Counted from the first letter of the stretch, positions 33,250 to 42,696 are shown. The stretch is 64,000 bases of DNA from Myxococcales bacterium (GCA_020633335.1 JACKDU010000008.1:1-64000); one strand, 5' to 3'. Numbers and translations: made by a program. The notes: generated by a model from the letters alone, not told the origin.

Positions 33250-35004
33250 TTAGAGATCCTCCGGGGTGGCGGCGGTGCGGAAGGCCTCGCTGGTGACCAG
33301 GGCGAGGAGGAGGTCGTGGAAGCGGTAGCCGCCCTCCGCGAACTCCTGATCGATCGCCTTGAGGCCCGGGTACTCCTGGGCCTGATCGAGGCGCCCGGTG
33401 GCGTGGCGGTAGAGCTGGGTGACCATGCAGCGGGAGACCCGCGGATCGTCCTCGAGCGCCTTGGCGAGGTCGCGGGCGCCGGCCAGCGGCGCCCCGTCGA
33501 GGTCGCCCGAGGCGTCGATCGGGTAGCCGTTGTCGAGCTCCCGGAAGGCGCCGATCGAGTCGAAGTGCTCGAAGAGGAAGCCCGGCGGATCGATGAAGGC
33601 GTGGCAGTTGGCGCAGGCCGGATCGGCGCGGTGCTGCTCGAGGCGCTCGCGCAGGGTGTGGGCCTCGCCGTCGGGCTCGGGGATGTTGGTGTCGACGTCG
33701 CCGGGCGGCGCCGGGACCATCTCGCAGAGCACCCGCTCCCGGACGTAGCGACCGCGGAGGGTCGGCGAGGTCTCGGTCGCGTGGGCGTTCATCGTCAGGA
33801 AGGCGCCGAAGGTGAGGAGCCCCGCCCGCGGTCCGTCCTCCGGCAGCTCGACCGGGACGAAGGTGATCGGCGTCGCCCCCTCGGCCTCGATCCCGTAGAT
33901 CGCCGCGAGGTCGGAGTTCACGAAGGTCCGCCGGGTCGTGAAGATCTGGCGGATGTCGCCGCCCTGGCGGTGGACGAGGTCGTCGACCAGGAGCTCGACC
34001 TCCGCCCGCATCGCCTCCGCGAGGTTCGGGGTGTAGAGCGGGTAGCTGTTGGGATCGCGCTCGACCCCGGCGAGGCGGCCGAGGTCGAGGAACTGGGCGA
34101 AGAAGGCCTGGATCGTCGTCCGCGCCCGCGGATCCTCCAGGAGGCGCTCGGCCTCGGCCCGCAGCCCCTCGTCGGTGTCGAGGAGGCCGGCCTCGGCGGC
34201 CGCCAGGAGCTGGTCGTCGGGGGTCGTGTTCCAGAGGAGGTAGGAGAGGCGGCTCGCCATCTCCCAGCCGGTGTAGCGGCGCCGCGTCGGATCGCCGGGG
34301 TCGGCCTCGCCGAGCTCGACCCGGTAGAGGAAGTGCGGCGACTGGAGCATCCCGGCGACCGCCATCCGCAGCCCCTCCCAGGGGTCGCCGTCGGCGAGCG
34401 CGACCGCGACCGCGCCCCAGCGGGCCTGCTCGTCGGCGCTCAGCGGCCGCCGCATCGCCCGGCGGCCGAAGCCGGCGATGAAGGCGGTCGCGCAGGCGTC
34501 GTCGGCCGTCGCCGGGACGCAGCCGACCAGCGCCTCGCGGCGGCCGGCGTCGCTGAAGACCGCGCGGGTGATCGCGTCGGCGGCCTCCTCGTATTGCTGG
34601 ACGCCGATCTCCGAGACCGTGGTCGAGGCCGCGCCGATCGTGAAGAAGAGGTAGGGGTTGGTGTCGGGCTCGAGGGGCGGCGTCGGCAGGGCGCCGCCGA
34701 GGAGATCCTGGACGGAGTTGCGGTACTGCGACTCGGTGAGGCGCGGGAAGGTCGGCGGACCCGGCTGGAAGGGGATCGCCGGGGGGCCGCCGGTGGTCTC
34801 GTCGTCGCCCTCGCTGTCGGCCGACGAGCCGCCGGAGGCCGACGCCGACGCCGACGCCGACGCAGAGCCGGTCGCGTCGGAGACGCTCGCGCCGTCGTCG
34901 TCGCCCGCGGACGCGCCGCTGTAGCAGCCGCCGAGGCCGAGCGCGAGCGCGAGCGCGAGGCCGCCGGCCGGCGAACCCAGGAGGTTGCGAGGAGCCCAGA
35001 CCAT
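33250..35004 (-). CDS. DUF1592-type cytochrome-like lipoprotein
   Basis: 584 residues. Lipobox LGGC (Cys27) and a short Ser/Ala/Asp spacer (SASASASASASGGSS). The domains usually called DUF1587/1592/1588/1585 follow: FPRLTESQYRNSVQDLLG; FIAGFGRRAMRRPLSADEQ; SPHFLYRVELGE; YTGWEMASRLSYLLWNTTPD; NAHATETSPTLRGRYVRE; a CxxCH haem-type site in ADPACANCHAFIDPPGF (near residue 463). First gene of the operon with DUF1552, MopE-like lipoprotein and arsC. A periplasmic or outer-membrane electron-transfer role is inferred from CxxCH. The upstream in-frame extension to 35352 has no coding character. Confidence 0.88.
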   Translation of the reverse strand: MVWAPRNLLGSPAGGLALALALGLGGCYSGASAGDDDGASVSDATGSASASASASASGGSSADSEGDDETTGGPPAIPFQPGPPTFPRLTESQYRNSVQDLLGGALPTPPLEPDTNPYLFFTIGAASTTVSEIGVQQYEEAADAITRAVFSDAGRREALVGCVPATADDACATAFIAGFGRRAMRRPLSADEQARWGAVAVALADGDPWEGLRMAVAGMLQSPHFLYRVELGEADPGDPTRRRYTGWEMASRLSYLLWNTTPDDQLLAAAEAGLLDTDEGLRAEAERLLEDPRARTTIQAFFAQFLDLGRLAGVERDPNSYPLYTPNLAEAMRAEVELLVDDLVHRQGGDIRQIFTTRRTFVNSDLAAIYGIEAEGATPITFVPVELPEDGPRAGLLTFGAFLTMNAHATETSPTLRGRYVRERVLCEMVPAPPGDVDTNIPEPDGEAHTLRERLEQHRADPACANCHAFIDPPGFLFEHFDSIGAFRELDNGYPIDASGDLDGAPLAGARDLAKALEDDPRVSRCMVTQLYRHATGRLDQAQEYPGLKAIDQEFAEGGYRFHDLLLALVTSEAFRTAATPEDL

Positions 35005-35357
35005 CGCCGGCAGGTTCCCACGGCCCGCCGGCCGGGCACAAGCGCGAACGCGCGATCGCGCCCGCGAGCCCCCCTGCCTGCGTGGAGGCAGCGCCGAGCG
35101 CGCAGCCCGCCCCTCGTTCCCCCGCCAGGGCCGGCCCGCCCCCGCCGAGTGAACCTGACTCTTTGGACATAATTGGCGTATCCACCATCGCGCCGCCATC
35201 GCGCCGCCGTCGCGGGCCGCGGGCGCACGCGCGCCGCGGGCTCGCCCGGGATCCCCGGTCGGGGCGCGACCCCGCGACCCGCAGACGAGGCGTGCGCGCA
35301 ATCCAAGCGCGCAACTTGACCAGCCCGCGCCCCCCTGTGGTAGGCCGTCCATCCGCC
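35005..35357. other. 353-bp divergent intergenic region
   Basis: Separates the DUF1592 operon from the membrane phosphatase-superfamily gene. It holds a diverged copy of the dispersed palindrome (TGACT, loop CTTT, GGACA at 35156-35169) beside ATAATTGG, the AT-richest patch here, and two adjacent 11-bp repeats of CCATCGCGCCG near 35184-35205. No convincing ORF, tRNA or hairpin terminator was seen. Confidence 0.5.
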
Positions 35358-38300
35358 ATGCGCCGCCGGATCCAGGAGCTCGCTGCCACCGCGCTCTACC
35401 CGCTCTGCGGCGCCCTCCTGCTCACCCTCCTCTTCCGGGTCGCCGGCTCGGCCGGCGTCCTCTCGCCGCGGGGCAACCTCACCCTCCTCGGAGCCAGCGC
35501 CCTCCTCGAGCTCCTGGTCGCCGCGGCGATCGCCGTCGCCCTCGCCCTCCGGGCGCTCGCCCGCCGCGTCCGCGACAACCGGCTGACCCGCAGCCCGCTG
35601 ATCCCCGCGCTCGTCCTCGGCCTCGCGGTCGTCGCCCCTCTCCTCTGGGTCGGCCGCGAGCTCGCCAGCGGCCCCTGGATCTCCCAGCAGTCGTGGGCGG
35701 GGCTGGTCCGGGTGGGCCCGGCCGCCGCCGGCGCCCTGGCGACGATGATCGGCGCGGCCCTCTTCCTCGCCCTCCCGGCCGTCGGCGAGGGTCGCCGGCG
35801 CTGGCGCGGGCTCCTCACCGCGCTCGCGCTGATCGCCGCCGCGGTCGCGGCGATCGCCGACGCCCGAGTCGCCGTCGGCCTCTACACCGAGTTCCACCTC
35901 ACCGCGCTCGTCATCGCCGCGATCTTCGCGCTGGTCGCCGCCCAGCGCCTCCTCGCCTTCCACCCGACGATCGCCCGCCAGAGCCGCCGCTTCGGCTGGC
36001 TGGCGATCCCGGCGCTGGCGCTGGTCGCCGCCGCCTGGCTGCAGATGCCGCGGATCGTCCGGGCCGAGCTCCTCCTCCGCTCGAGCGTCGCCGCGACCCT
36101 GATCCGCACGACCTCGACCCTGCCGCCGCGCACCTACCTCCACGAGGCGCTGAGCCGCCTCGACCTCGGCGACGAGCCCGACGAGGTCGAGCTCCCGCGC
36201 GGCCTCATCACCGTCGGCGACGACTGGAACGTCATCCTGATCACCGTCGACACCCTGCGGGCAGACACCCTCCCGCCGGTCCGCGACGGCGACGAGGACT
36301 TCGCCCAGGAGGGCGACACCCCCTTCCTCGACGGCTGGATCGCCGGCTCCTACCGCTTCCGGCGGGCCTACGCCAACGCGACCATGACCCACCGGTCGAT
36401 GCCGGCGCTCTTCCGCTCGCTCGAGACCTTTGAAGATCCGCTCCGCTTCGGGATTCCGATCTCGACCTACATGGCGAGCCACGGCCGGATGCCGGTGGCG
36501 ATCGCCAACAACTACTTCATCGAGCCCCGCTTCGCCGCCGCCCGGGCGCTCCTCGACGGCTTCGAGCGGATCTCGATCTACGAGAAGCAGGAGATGCGCG
36601 ACCAGGTCGCCCTCACCCGCGAGCTGATCGAGAGCGTCGACGGCCGCCCCTTCTTCGCCTGGGTCCACTTCTACTGCATGCACGACCCCGGCTACGACGG
36701 CGAGATGCTCAGCGGCAAGGACGGGACCTGGCGCGAGCGCTACCGGGCCTCGCTCCGCTGGCTCGACAGCCAGATGGGCGCGCTCATCGGCGTGATCAAC
36801 GAGCTCGGGCTCGGCGAGAGGACGCTCATCGTCTTCACCTCGGACCACGGCGAGGGGCTCGGCGACCACGGCACCCACAACCACGGGCCGACGATCTTCG
36901 ACCCGGAGATCCGGATCCCGCTGGTGATCCACATCCCGGGGCGGGAGGGCGCCGAGATCGACGCGACGGTCGGCAACATCGACGTCCTGCCGACGATCGT
37001 CGACCTCCTCGGCCTCCCCCTCGACCCCACCCACCGCGGCCAGAGCCTGGTGCCGCTGCTCGCCGAGCCCGACGACGCCGCCTGGGACCGCGACTACTAC
37101 ATCGAGAACGACAAGGGGAAGGTCGTCGGCCTGGTCCGCGATGAGACCAAGCTGGTCTACGACATCGACGGCGACTCGCTCTACCGCTTCGACCTCGCCA
37201 AGGACCCCGAAGAGGCGAGCAACCTCTACATGGGCGACGAGGAGGCCGACCGCGACCTCCTCGGCCGCCTCCTCCTCCGCAACCCCAGCCTCTTCCGCGA
37301 CGAGCTCGAGAACGAGGCGACCCGCGGCCTCCTGCGCGAGCGCCTCGCCGCCGTCGATCCCCGCGACCCGCCCGACTTCCTCCCCTTCCTGATCCGGGTC
37401 CTCGCGCTCGCGCCCGGCGAGATCGGCCTCGATGAGGCGCTGAAGATCTTCGACAAGGCGGACGACGACGCGACCCGCCTCCTCCTCCTCCGCCACCTCT
37501 TCGACGCCGACCCCGGCGCCTGGGAGAAGCGCCTCGCCGACCACATCCGGGCCCTCGCCGACACCCCGGCCGAGCTCCAATTCGTCGCCGGCCTCGCGCT
37601 CCAGGGCCAGCCGGTCTTTGACCGCGGGCTCGCGGCCAGCCGGGTCGACCGCTGGAGCCGCTCGAGCAAGGCGAGCGAGTGGCTCCCCTGGCTCCGCCTG
37701 GTCGAGCGCTGGCCGCAGCGCTCGGTGAAGGGCTACGGCAAGGCGCTGGTCCGGATGCTCAAGCGGGCGGAGGGCGACCCCGAGATCGACACCCAGACGC
37801 TCGAGCAGGTGCTCCGGACCGTCGCCACCCTCGGCCAGGGCGCGCCGCTGCCGGAGCCCGAGGATCGGACCACGGCCGGCGAGCGCGACCTCGTCAAGGC
37901 GGTCCTGCCCTTCCTCGAGCACCCCGAGCCGGTGGTCCAGGTCGCCGCCTGCGACGCCCTGGCGACCGTCGACAGCGGCTCGTCGACCCGCGAGATGCGA
38001 GCGCTCGTCAGCCGCGAGGGCACGGCGATCGAGGTCAAGCAGGCGGCCCTGCGGGCGATCGTCGCGCTCGAGGGGACCAAGGCGATCTCGCTCGTGGTCC
38101 GCCAGGGCGCCGACCCGCTCCTCACCGTCGACGCGATCGATCACCTCCGCCGCCTGGGCTCGTCGCGCGGCCTCCCCTTCCTCCGCAAGATCCGCCGCAA
38201 TCACTACAACCCGCTGATCCGAAAGCGGGCGAGCAACGCGATCAAGGCGATCGAGGAGGCCGAGAAGCGGCGCAAGGCGGAGGCGGCCGATCGCGCGGAG

Positions 38301-38561
38301 GAGGAGGCCGGCGAGGCGCCGCCGGATGGCGCCGCCGGCAAGCCGATCGCGCCGGTCCCGGTCCTCCCCGCCGGCAAGCCGACGGGCGACGCGGCGGCGA
38401 AGGGGGCCGCGCTGGACTCGACCGCGCCGTCGACGGTGCCGTCGACGCTTCCTGGCACCGCGCCGGACTCCACCGCGCCCTCCGCGCCGCCGACCGCACC
38501 ATCGACCGCGCCCTCCACCGCGCCATCGACCGCGCCCCGCTCCGTGCCCGGGCCCACCTAG
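35358..38561 (+). CDS. Membrane alkaline-phosphatase-superfamily (sulfatase-like) protein with HEAT-like repeats
   Basis: 1067 residues. Five or six N-terminal membrane helices (to ~residue 235) precede an extracytoplasmic sulfatase-fold domain: first metal site ILITVDTLRADTLP (~297), candidate nucleophile region NATMTHRSMPALFRS (~340), TSDHGEGLGDHGTHNHG (~493). The C/S-x-P-x-R formylglycine motif is absent; Thr or Ser in ATMTHRS probably serves, as in LtaS and phosphoethanolamine transferases. The C-terminal part has armadillo/HEAT-like pairs (PEPVVQVAACDALATV, IEVKQAALRAIVAL) and a Pro/Ser/Thr tail of SxAPST units. Probably a lipid- or glycan-head-group transferase with a protein-binding scaffold. 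Confidence 0.82.
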   Translation: MRRRIQELAATALYPLCGALLLTLLFRVAGSAGVLSPRGNLTLLGASALLELLVAAAIAVALALRALARRVRDNRLTRSPLIPALVLGLAVVAPLLWVGRELASGPWISQQSWAGLVRVGPAAAGALATMIGAALFLALPAVGEGRRRWRGLLTALALIAAAVAAIADARVAVGLYTEFHLTALVIAAIFALVAAQRLLAFHPTIARQSRRFGWLAIPALALVAAAWLQMPRIVRAELLLRSSVAATLIRTTSTLPPRTYLHEALSRLDLGDEPDEVELPRGLITVGDDWNVILITVDTLRADTLPPVRDGDEDFAQEGDTPFLDGWIAGSYRFRRAYANATMTHRSMPALFRSLETFEDPLRFGIPISTYMASHGRMPVAIANNYFIEPRFAAARALLDGFERISIYEKQEMRDQVALTRELIESVDGRPFFAWVHFYCMHDPGYDGEMLSGKDGTWRERYRASLRWLDSQMGALIGVINELGLGERTLIVFTSDHGEGLGDHGTHNHGPTIFDPEIRIPLVIHIPGREGAEIDATVGNIDVLPTIVDLLGLPLDPTHRGQSLVPLLAEPDDAAWDRDYYIENDKGKVVGLVRDETKLVYDIDGDSLYRFDLAKDPEEASNLYMGDEEADRDLLGRLLLRNPSLFRDELENEATRGLLRERLAAVDPRDPPDFLPFLIRVLALAPGEIGLDEALKIFDKADDDATRLLLLRHLFDADPGAWEKRLADHIRALADTPAELQFVAGLALQGQPVFDRGLAASRVDRWSRSSKASEWLPWLRLVERWPQRSVKGYGKALVRMLKRAEGDPEIDTQTLEQVLRTVATLGQGAPLPEPEDRTTAGERDLVKAVLPFLEHPEPVVQVAACDALATVDSGSSTREMRALVSREGTAIEVKQAALRAIVALEGTKAISLVVRQGADPLLTVDAIDHLRRLGSSRGLPFLRKIRRNHYNPLIRKRASNAIKAIEEAEKRRKAEAADRAEEEAGEAPPDGAAGKPIAPVPVLPAGKPTGDAAAKGAALDSTAPSTVPSTLPGTAPDSTAPSAPPTAPSTAPSTAPSTAPRSVPGPT

Positions 38562-38571
38562 CGGGGGCGCG

Positions 38572-38595
38572 GTTCATGTCCCTTCGGACATGAAC
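38572..38595. terminator. Perfect palindrome between convergent genes
   Basis: GTTCATGTCC-CTTC-GGACATGAAC, perfect 10-bp arms. It is an exact TGTCC-N4-GGACA motif with the same loop (CTTC) as the copy at 61662. Lies 10 bp after the phosphatase-superfamily stop and 11 bp before the convergent lipoprotein stop. Confidence 0.65.
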
Positions 38596-38606
38596 GACGG
38601 TCCGGT

Positions 38607-39263
38607 TCAGCACCCCTGGACCGGCAGGGGGAGGGCGCTGAGCTGATCCTTGACCGGCACCCAGGGGAGATCGCCGGCGATGAAGTCGAGGGTGACGTCG
38701 ACGTCGATCATCGGCGGGCAGGCCCCCGTCACCTCCCAGAGCACCTCGCCGGCGCCGGAGGCCGCGTCGACCACGGGCGACGCCTGCGGCTCGAGCTCGA
38801 GGCAGCCGACGACGCCCTGGGAGATCGACGCGCTCTCGACCCCCCACTCCGCCGGCGTCGTGATCATCAGGTCGCCGTCGCCCCCCTGCCCGGGCCACAC
38901 GACGACGAGCTCGGTGCATAGATCCGAGGTCTTCTCGGCCTTGCGGATGAAGATCCGATCGAGGCCGCCGGGCATGTAGTAGGCCATGTAGGCCGCGTCC
39001 TCGGGGGCGCCGCTGGTCGAGCCCTCGCTCGCGCTCGCGCTCGCGTCCGAGGTCGAGCCCGCGCTCGCCGTCGACGCGCCGTCGCTGCTCTCCTCGCTCG
39101 AGGAGCCCGCGCTCGTCGCCGCCGTACTCGTCGAGCCGGCGCCGGTGCTGGTCGTCGCGGCGCCGGTGCTGACCATGTCGTCGCCGCAGGCGGCGAGCCC
39201 GAGCGCGAGCGAGAGGACGAGCGAGAGGACGAGCGAGGTGCGAGGGAGCGCAACGAGGGCCAT
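38607..39263 (-). CDS. Lipoprotein with Ser/Thr/Ala spacer
   Basis: 218 residues from ATG 39263. Signal peptide (SLVLSLVLSLALGLAAC), then CGDDMVS, a ~60-residue Ser/Thr/Ala/Gly spacer and a ~120-residue beta-like domain (AAYMAYYMPGGLDRIFIRKA, LCTELVVVWPGQGGDGDLMI, DVDVTLDFIAGDLPW) with four cysteines. No family recognised. The DNA of the signal peptide contains a 14-bp near-duplication (GAGCGAGAGGACGA repeated). Presumed surface protein. Confidence 0.75.
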   Translation of the reverse strand: MALVALPRTSLVLSLVLSLALGLAACGDDMVSTGAATTSTGAGSTSTAATSAGSSSEESSDGASTASAGSTSDASASASEGSTSGAPEDAAYMAYYMPGGLDRIFIRKAEKTSDLCTELVVVWPGQGGDGDLMITTPAEWGVESASISQGVVGCLELEPQASPVVDAASGAGEVLWEVTGACPPMIDVDVTLDFIAGDLPWVPVKDQLSALPLPVQGC

Positions 39264-39397
39264 CGACGCCAGGATGGCCGGCGAACGCGGGCCCCTGTCA
39301 ACCACCGCGCCCCCGCGGGCTGGCTCACGCCGCGGGCCGGCCAGCCCGGCGACGCCGCGCTGGGCAGGGCGTTCGCGCTCGATTACGCTCCGCCGCC

Positions 39398-39988
39398 ATG
39401 CTCCGCCTCAGAAACACGATTCTGTCGCCCCGGACCCCCGCCGCGCTCGTCTGCGCCCTCACCATCGGCGCCTGCGGCGACGACAAGAGCGGCGACACCG
39501 ACGACGCGACCGCGACCGCCAGCGCCACCGCCAGCGCCACCGCGACCGCCACGGACTCGAGCGGCGCCTCGACCTCGTCGGCCTCGAGCGAGGGCACGTC
39601 GTCCTCGGCGAGCGCCTCGACCTCGAGCGACGCCTCGACCTCCGGAGGCACCTCGACCTCGAGCGACGCCAGCACCTCGAGCGACACCAGCACCTCGACC
39701 ACCGGCCCCGCGACCGGCCCCGGCACCTTCCCCGGCGAGACCGGCCTCGACGCCTTCTGCCGGCGCTTCGTCGAGTGCGGCGGCACCTACTACGACGACG
39801 CCCAGGCCTGCATCGACGCCAGCCTCGACTACTGGGGCTCGTGCCCGTCGCGCCGCGACGCCCTCGACGCCTTCGGCTCCTGCATGGCCGATCTCTCCTG
39901 CGACGAGTGGTCGCCCGACGTCTACAACCCGAATAGCACGCCCTGCGCCGAGGAGTGGGGCGACCTCGGCGCCTCCGACCCCTGCTAG
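39398..39988 (+). CDS. Lipoprotein with long Ser/Thr spacer
   Basis: 196 residues. Lipobox IGAC, then CGDDKSGDTDD and a ~75-residue Ala/Thr/Ser/Asp spacer, then a ~90-residue Cys-rich domain (FCRRFVECGGTYYDD, ACIDASLDYWGSCPSRR, CMADLSCDEW) with a spacing typical of small disulphide-rich surface domains of this lineage. Its stop codon shares the palindrome CTAG with the stop of the convergent gene at 39985. Confidence 0.78.
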   Translation: MLRLRNTILSPRTPAALVCALTIGACGDDKSGDTDDATATASATASATATATDSSGASTSSASSEGTSSSASASTSSDASTSGGTSTSSDASTSSDTSTSTTGPATGPGTFPGETGLDAFCRRFVECGGTYYDDAQACIDASLDYWGSCPSRRDALDAFGSCMADLSCDEWSPDVYNPNSTPCAEEWGDLGASDPC

Positions 39989-40419
39989 CGCCGCTTCGCG
40001 CCGACGCTCAGCGCTGGCGTGCCCTCGAAGAGCAGGTACTCGTAGCGCTCGTCGTCCGGCGCCCGTCGCCGGCGGTTGGCGACCTCGAGGATCCGCGCGT
40101 CGTCGAGGCGCCAGCGCGCGAGCTCGACGCCCCTGGAGTCCTCGATCGCCAGCTCGAGGTACTCGGGCGCGCCGGAGAAGGTGTGGCTGTTGTTGAGCCA
40201 GCCCCGGACGAAGGGATCGGCGACCCGGCCGCGGCGCAGCGTCAGGCGGACCGGCCCCTTCGCCGCCTCCTCGGCGCCGCCGCGCTCGCGGCCCGGCAGG
40301 ACCAGCGCGCGATCGGGATCGAGGATCTCGAGGAAGGGCCCCGCCCGCAGGCCGTCGCGCTCGAGGAAGATCCGGAGCGTACGGGGGGAGGCCCGTTGGA
40401 GGTCTGCGACGGTCGGCAT
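39985..40419 (-). CDS. Hypothetical soluble protein
   Basis: 144 residues, no signal peptide or membrane segment. Mixed alpha/beta with Arg-rich loops (LRIFLERDGLRAGPFLEILD, RLTLRRGRVADPFVRGWLNN, LELAIEDSRGVELARWRLDD). No family recognised. It shares a 4-bp CTAG stop overlap with the convergent lipoprotein gene. Divergent from the PhoX-like gene. Confidence 0.65.
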   Translation of the reverse strand: MPTVADLQRASPRTLRIFLERDGLRAGPFLEILDPDRALVLPGRERGGAEEAAKGPVRLTLRRGRVADPFVRGWLNNSHTFSGAPEYLELAIEDSRGVELARWRLDDARILEVANRRRRAPDDERYEYLLFEGTPALSVGAKRR

Positions 40420-40647
40420 CGTGGAGCCCTCGTCCTCGCCCTCCGTGGCGATCGAGCGCCGTCATCATAGCAAGTCCGGGGGCCGGCGAGGCCCGCCTGG
40501 CGGGGCGTGTCCGGACGCTGCAGCGCAGCCCACGCCCGGCTGCCGGGGCCGCGGCGAGCGACGTTCCGCCCCCCGCGGGCGGGCCTCGAGCACCTGGCGA
40601 TCACCGCGCGATTGAGGCGGGCCCCGAGATCCTCCACCATCAAGGCC

Positions 40648-41946
40648 TTGTCCCGCGCCCCTCTCCTCGGTCGGCGCTCGCTGCTGATGAGCGGCGGGGC
40701 CGCGCTCGCGCTCTACCTCGGCCTCCGTCGGCGGCCAGGATCGCGCGCCGTCGGCTACGGCCCCCTGGTCCCGGATCCCGAGGGCCTCCTCGACCTCCCC
40801 GAGGGCTTCGCCTACCGCGTGATCGATCGCGTCGGCGAGCGGATGGACGACGGCTACCGGGTCCCCGGACGCCCCGACGGGATGGCCGCGTTCACCGGTC
40901 CCGAGGGACAGGTGATCCTGATGCGCAACCACGAGCTCACGGACCCTGCGAAGGGCGGGGGCGCCTACGGGCCCGGCGAGGCGCCGCCGGAGGCCTTCGA
41001 TCCGCGGGCGCCGGGCGCCGTCACCCGGGTGGTCGTCGACCCCGCGACCCTCGAGCGGCGGGCGAGCAACCTCGTCCTCTGCGGCACCCTGACCAACTGC
41101 GCCGGCGGGCCGACCCCCTGGGGCTGGCTGAGCTGCGAGGAGAACGTCGACCCCGGCCACGGCTACGTCTTCCTCTGCGATCCGGCGGCTACCCGCGTGC
41201 AGCCGCCGCGGCGCCTCCCGGCCCTCGGCCGCTGCCGCCACGAGGCCGCCTGCCGCGACCCCGCGCGCGGGGTCCTCTACCTCAGCGAGGACCGCCCCGA
41301 CGGCGCGCTCTACCGGCTGATCCCGACCGACCCCGCCGAGCCCTTCGTCGGCCCCCTCGAGGCGCTCCGGGTCGTCGGCCGCCCGGGCGTGCGGACCGGC
41401 GGGCTGCGGGTCGGCGAGGCCCCGGCGCCGATCGAGTGGGTGCCCCTCGACGAGCCCGACCCGGTCGGCGACACCCTCCGGGTCGAGGCCCAGGCGCGCG
41501 GGGCCGCGCTCATCGCCCGCGGCGAGGGGATCACCTTCGCCGACGGCCACGTCTTCCTCGCGGCGACGATCGGCGGGCCGATCGAGCGCGGGCAGATCCT
41601 CCGGATCCGCGACGAGGGCGAGGGCGAGGGCGGGACGATCGAGGTGATCGCCGAGTCGCATGACCCCGATCTCCTCGACATGCCCGACAACCTGACGATG
41701 GCCCCCTGGGGCGAGCTCTTCTTCTGCGAGGACGGGCTCCTCGGCAACTTCCTCCGCGGCCTCGCGGCCGACGGCGCGATCTTCGACTTCGCCCGCAACG
41801 CCCGCTCCTCCGGCGAGCTCGCGGGCGTGACCTTCGCGCCGGATGGGCGGGCGCTCTTCGTCAACCTCTACGTCGAGGGGATCACGGTGGCGATCACCGG
41901 GCCCTTCCCGGGCGCCGGCGCGGGCCGGGAGGACGCCAGCGCCTGA
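40648..41946 (+). CDS. PhoX-like (DUF839) phosphatase-family protein
   Basis: About 432 residues from TTG 40648; the frame is open from a GTG at 40507 but the extra residues lack coding character. A Tat-like signal RRSLLMSGGAALALYLG begins near residue 10. The body matches the DUF839/PhoX beta-propeller: VILMRNHELTDP, GGPTPWGWLSCEENVD (conserved glutamates), GRCRHEAACRDP and FAPDGRALFVNL. PhoX enzymes are Tat-exported phosphatases that bind calcium and iron. Here the E(E)xxxDPGHGYVF block supports family membership, but activity is not proven. Confidence 0.82.
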   Translation: MSRAPLLGRRSLLMSGGAALALYLGLRRRPGSRAVGYGPLVPDPEGLLDLPEGFAYRVIDRVGERMDDGYRVPGRPDGMAAFTGPEGQVILMRNHELTDPAKGGGAYGPGEAPPEAFDPRAPGAVTRVVVDPATLERRASNLVLCGTLTNCAGGPTPWGWLSCEENVDPGHGYVFLCDPAATRVQPPRRLPALGRCRHEAACRDPARGVLYLSEDRPDGALYRLIPTDPAEPFVGPLEALRVVGRPGVRTGGLRVGEAPAPIEWVPLDEPDPVGDTLRVEAQARGAALIARGEGITFADGHVFLAATIGGPIERGQILRIRDEGEGEGGTIEVIAESHDPDLLDMPDNLTMAPWGELFFCEDGLLGNFLRGLAADGAIFDFARNARSSGELAGVTFAPDGRALFVNLYVEGITVAITGPFPGAGAGREDASA

Positions 41947-41977
41947 ATCGAAGCGCGGCGAGGGCGGCCGACGCTGA

Positions 41978-42610
41978 CTACCCCTCCGAGGGCTCGTCGT
42001 CCTCCCCGGCGAGTCCGAGGATCTTCCGCAGACGCTCACGAGCTCGCTGAACACGCCTCTTGTACGTATTCGGGTTGAGCCCGAGGATCGACGCCGCCTC
42101 CGTGGCCGTCATCCCCTTCCAGTACTTGAACTCCAGCGCGTCGTGGAGATCGATCGGGAGCTGGCGAATCGCCCAGCGGAGTCGCTCCCGATCCCCGGCC
42201 ATCACCACCGCCGTGAAGACCCCGGGCCCCGAGAGCTCCGCCACCGAGTGGGTCAAGGGGTCAAGCGGGGCGTATTTCCGCTTCTTCTTGCGAAAATACT
42301 TGAGGAGGACGTGGTGGGCAATCGAGAGGACGAAGGACCGGAGGGTCGACTCACCACGGAACTTGTCGCGGGCACGGCAGCATTCGTAGAGGGTCTCCTG
42401 GATCAGATCCGCTGCGTCGTCCACGCAGACGCGCTCCTTGAAGTAGCGCTGGATCGTCGGAAAGAGGCGCCGAATCAGCGACTGCCCCGCGGCGCTGTCT
42501 CCCGCGGCCCACCTCTCGAGGAGGAGGACGTCGCCGTCGATCGCCCGCTCCTCAGGACTCCCGCCCTTGCCCTGGCTCTTCTCCTCGCCCTCGTCATCGT
42601 CGTCAAACAT
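41978..42610 (-). CDS. ECF-type RNA polymerase sigma factor
   Basis: 210 residues. An acidic N-terminal stretch (MFDDDDEGEEKSQGKGG) precedes region 2 (LFPTIQRYFKERV, DAADLIQETLYECCRARDKF, LRSFVLSIAHHVLLKYFRKK) and region 4 with an HTH (DLHDALEFKYWKGMTATEA, SILGLNPNTYKRRVQRARE). Last gene of the kinase/unknown/sigma cassette on the minus strand, 86 bp after the small gene. Nucleotide usage is less GC-extreme than flanking genes. No anti-sigma gene is present; the kinase upstream may control it. Confidence 0.9.
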   Translation of the reverse strand: MFDDDDEGEEKSQGKGGSPEERAIDGDVLLLERWAAGDSAAGQSLIRRLFPTIQRYFKERVCVDDAADLIQETLYECCRARDKFRGESTLRSFVLSIAHHVLLKYFRKKKRKYAPLDPLTHSVAELSGPGVFTAVVMAGDRERLRWAIRQLPIDLHDALEFKYWKGMTATEAASILGLNPNTYKRRVQRARERLRKILGLAGEDDEPSEG

Positions 42611-42696
42611 CGTTCCCCCCGATTATCTCGCTCTTGTCACCCGCTCGCCGACCTCCGATAGCCAGAGTTGATCTCCCTACGATCGTCGGCGGACGC

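Noticed and set aside
35005..35352. N-terminal extension of the DUF1592 protein
   Set aside because: No coding character, and the lipoprotein signal begins at 35004.
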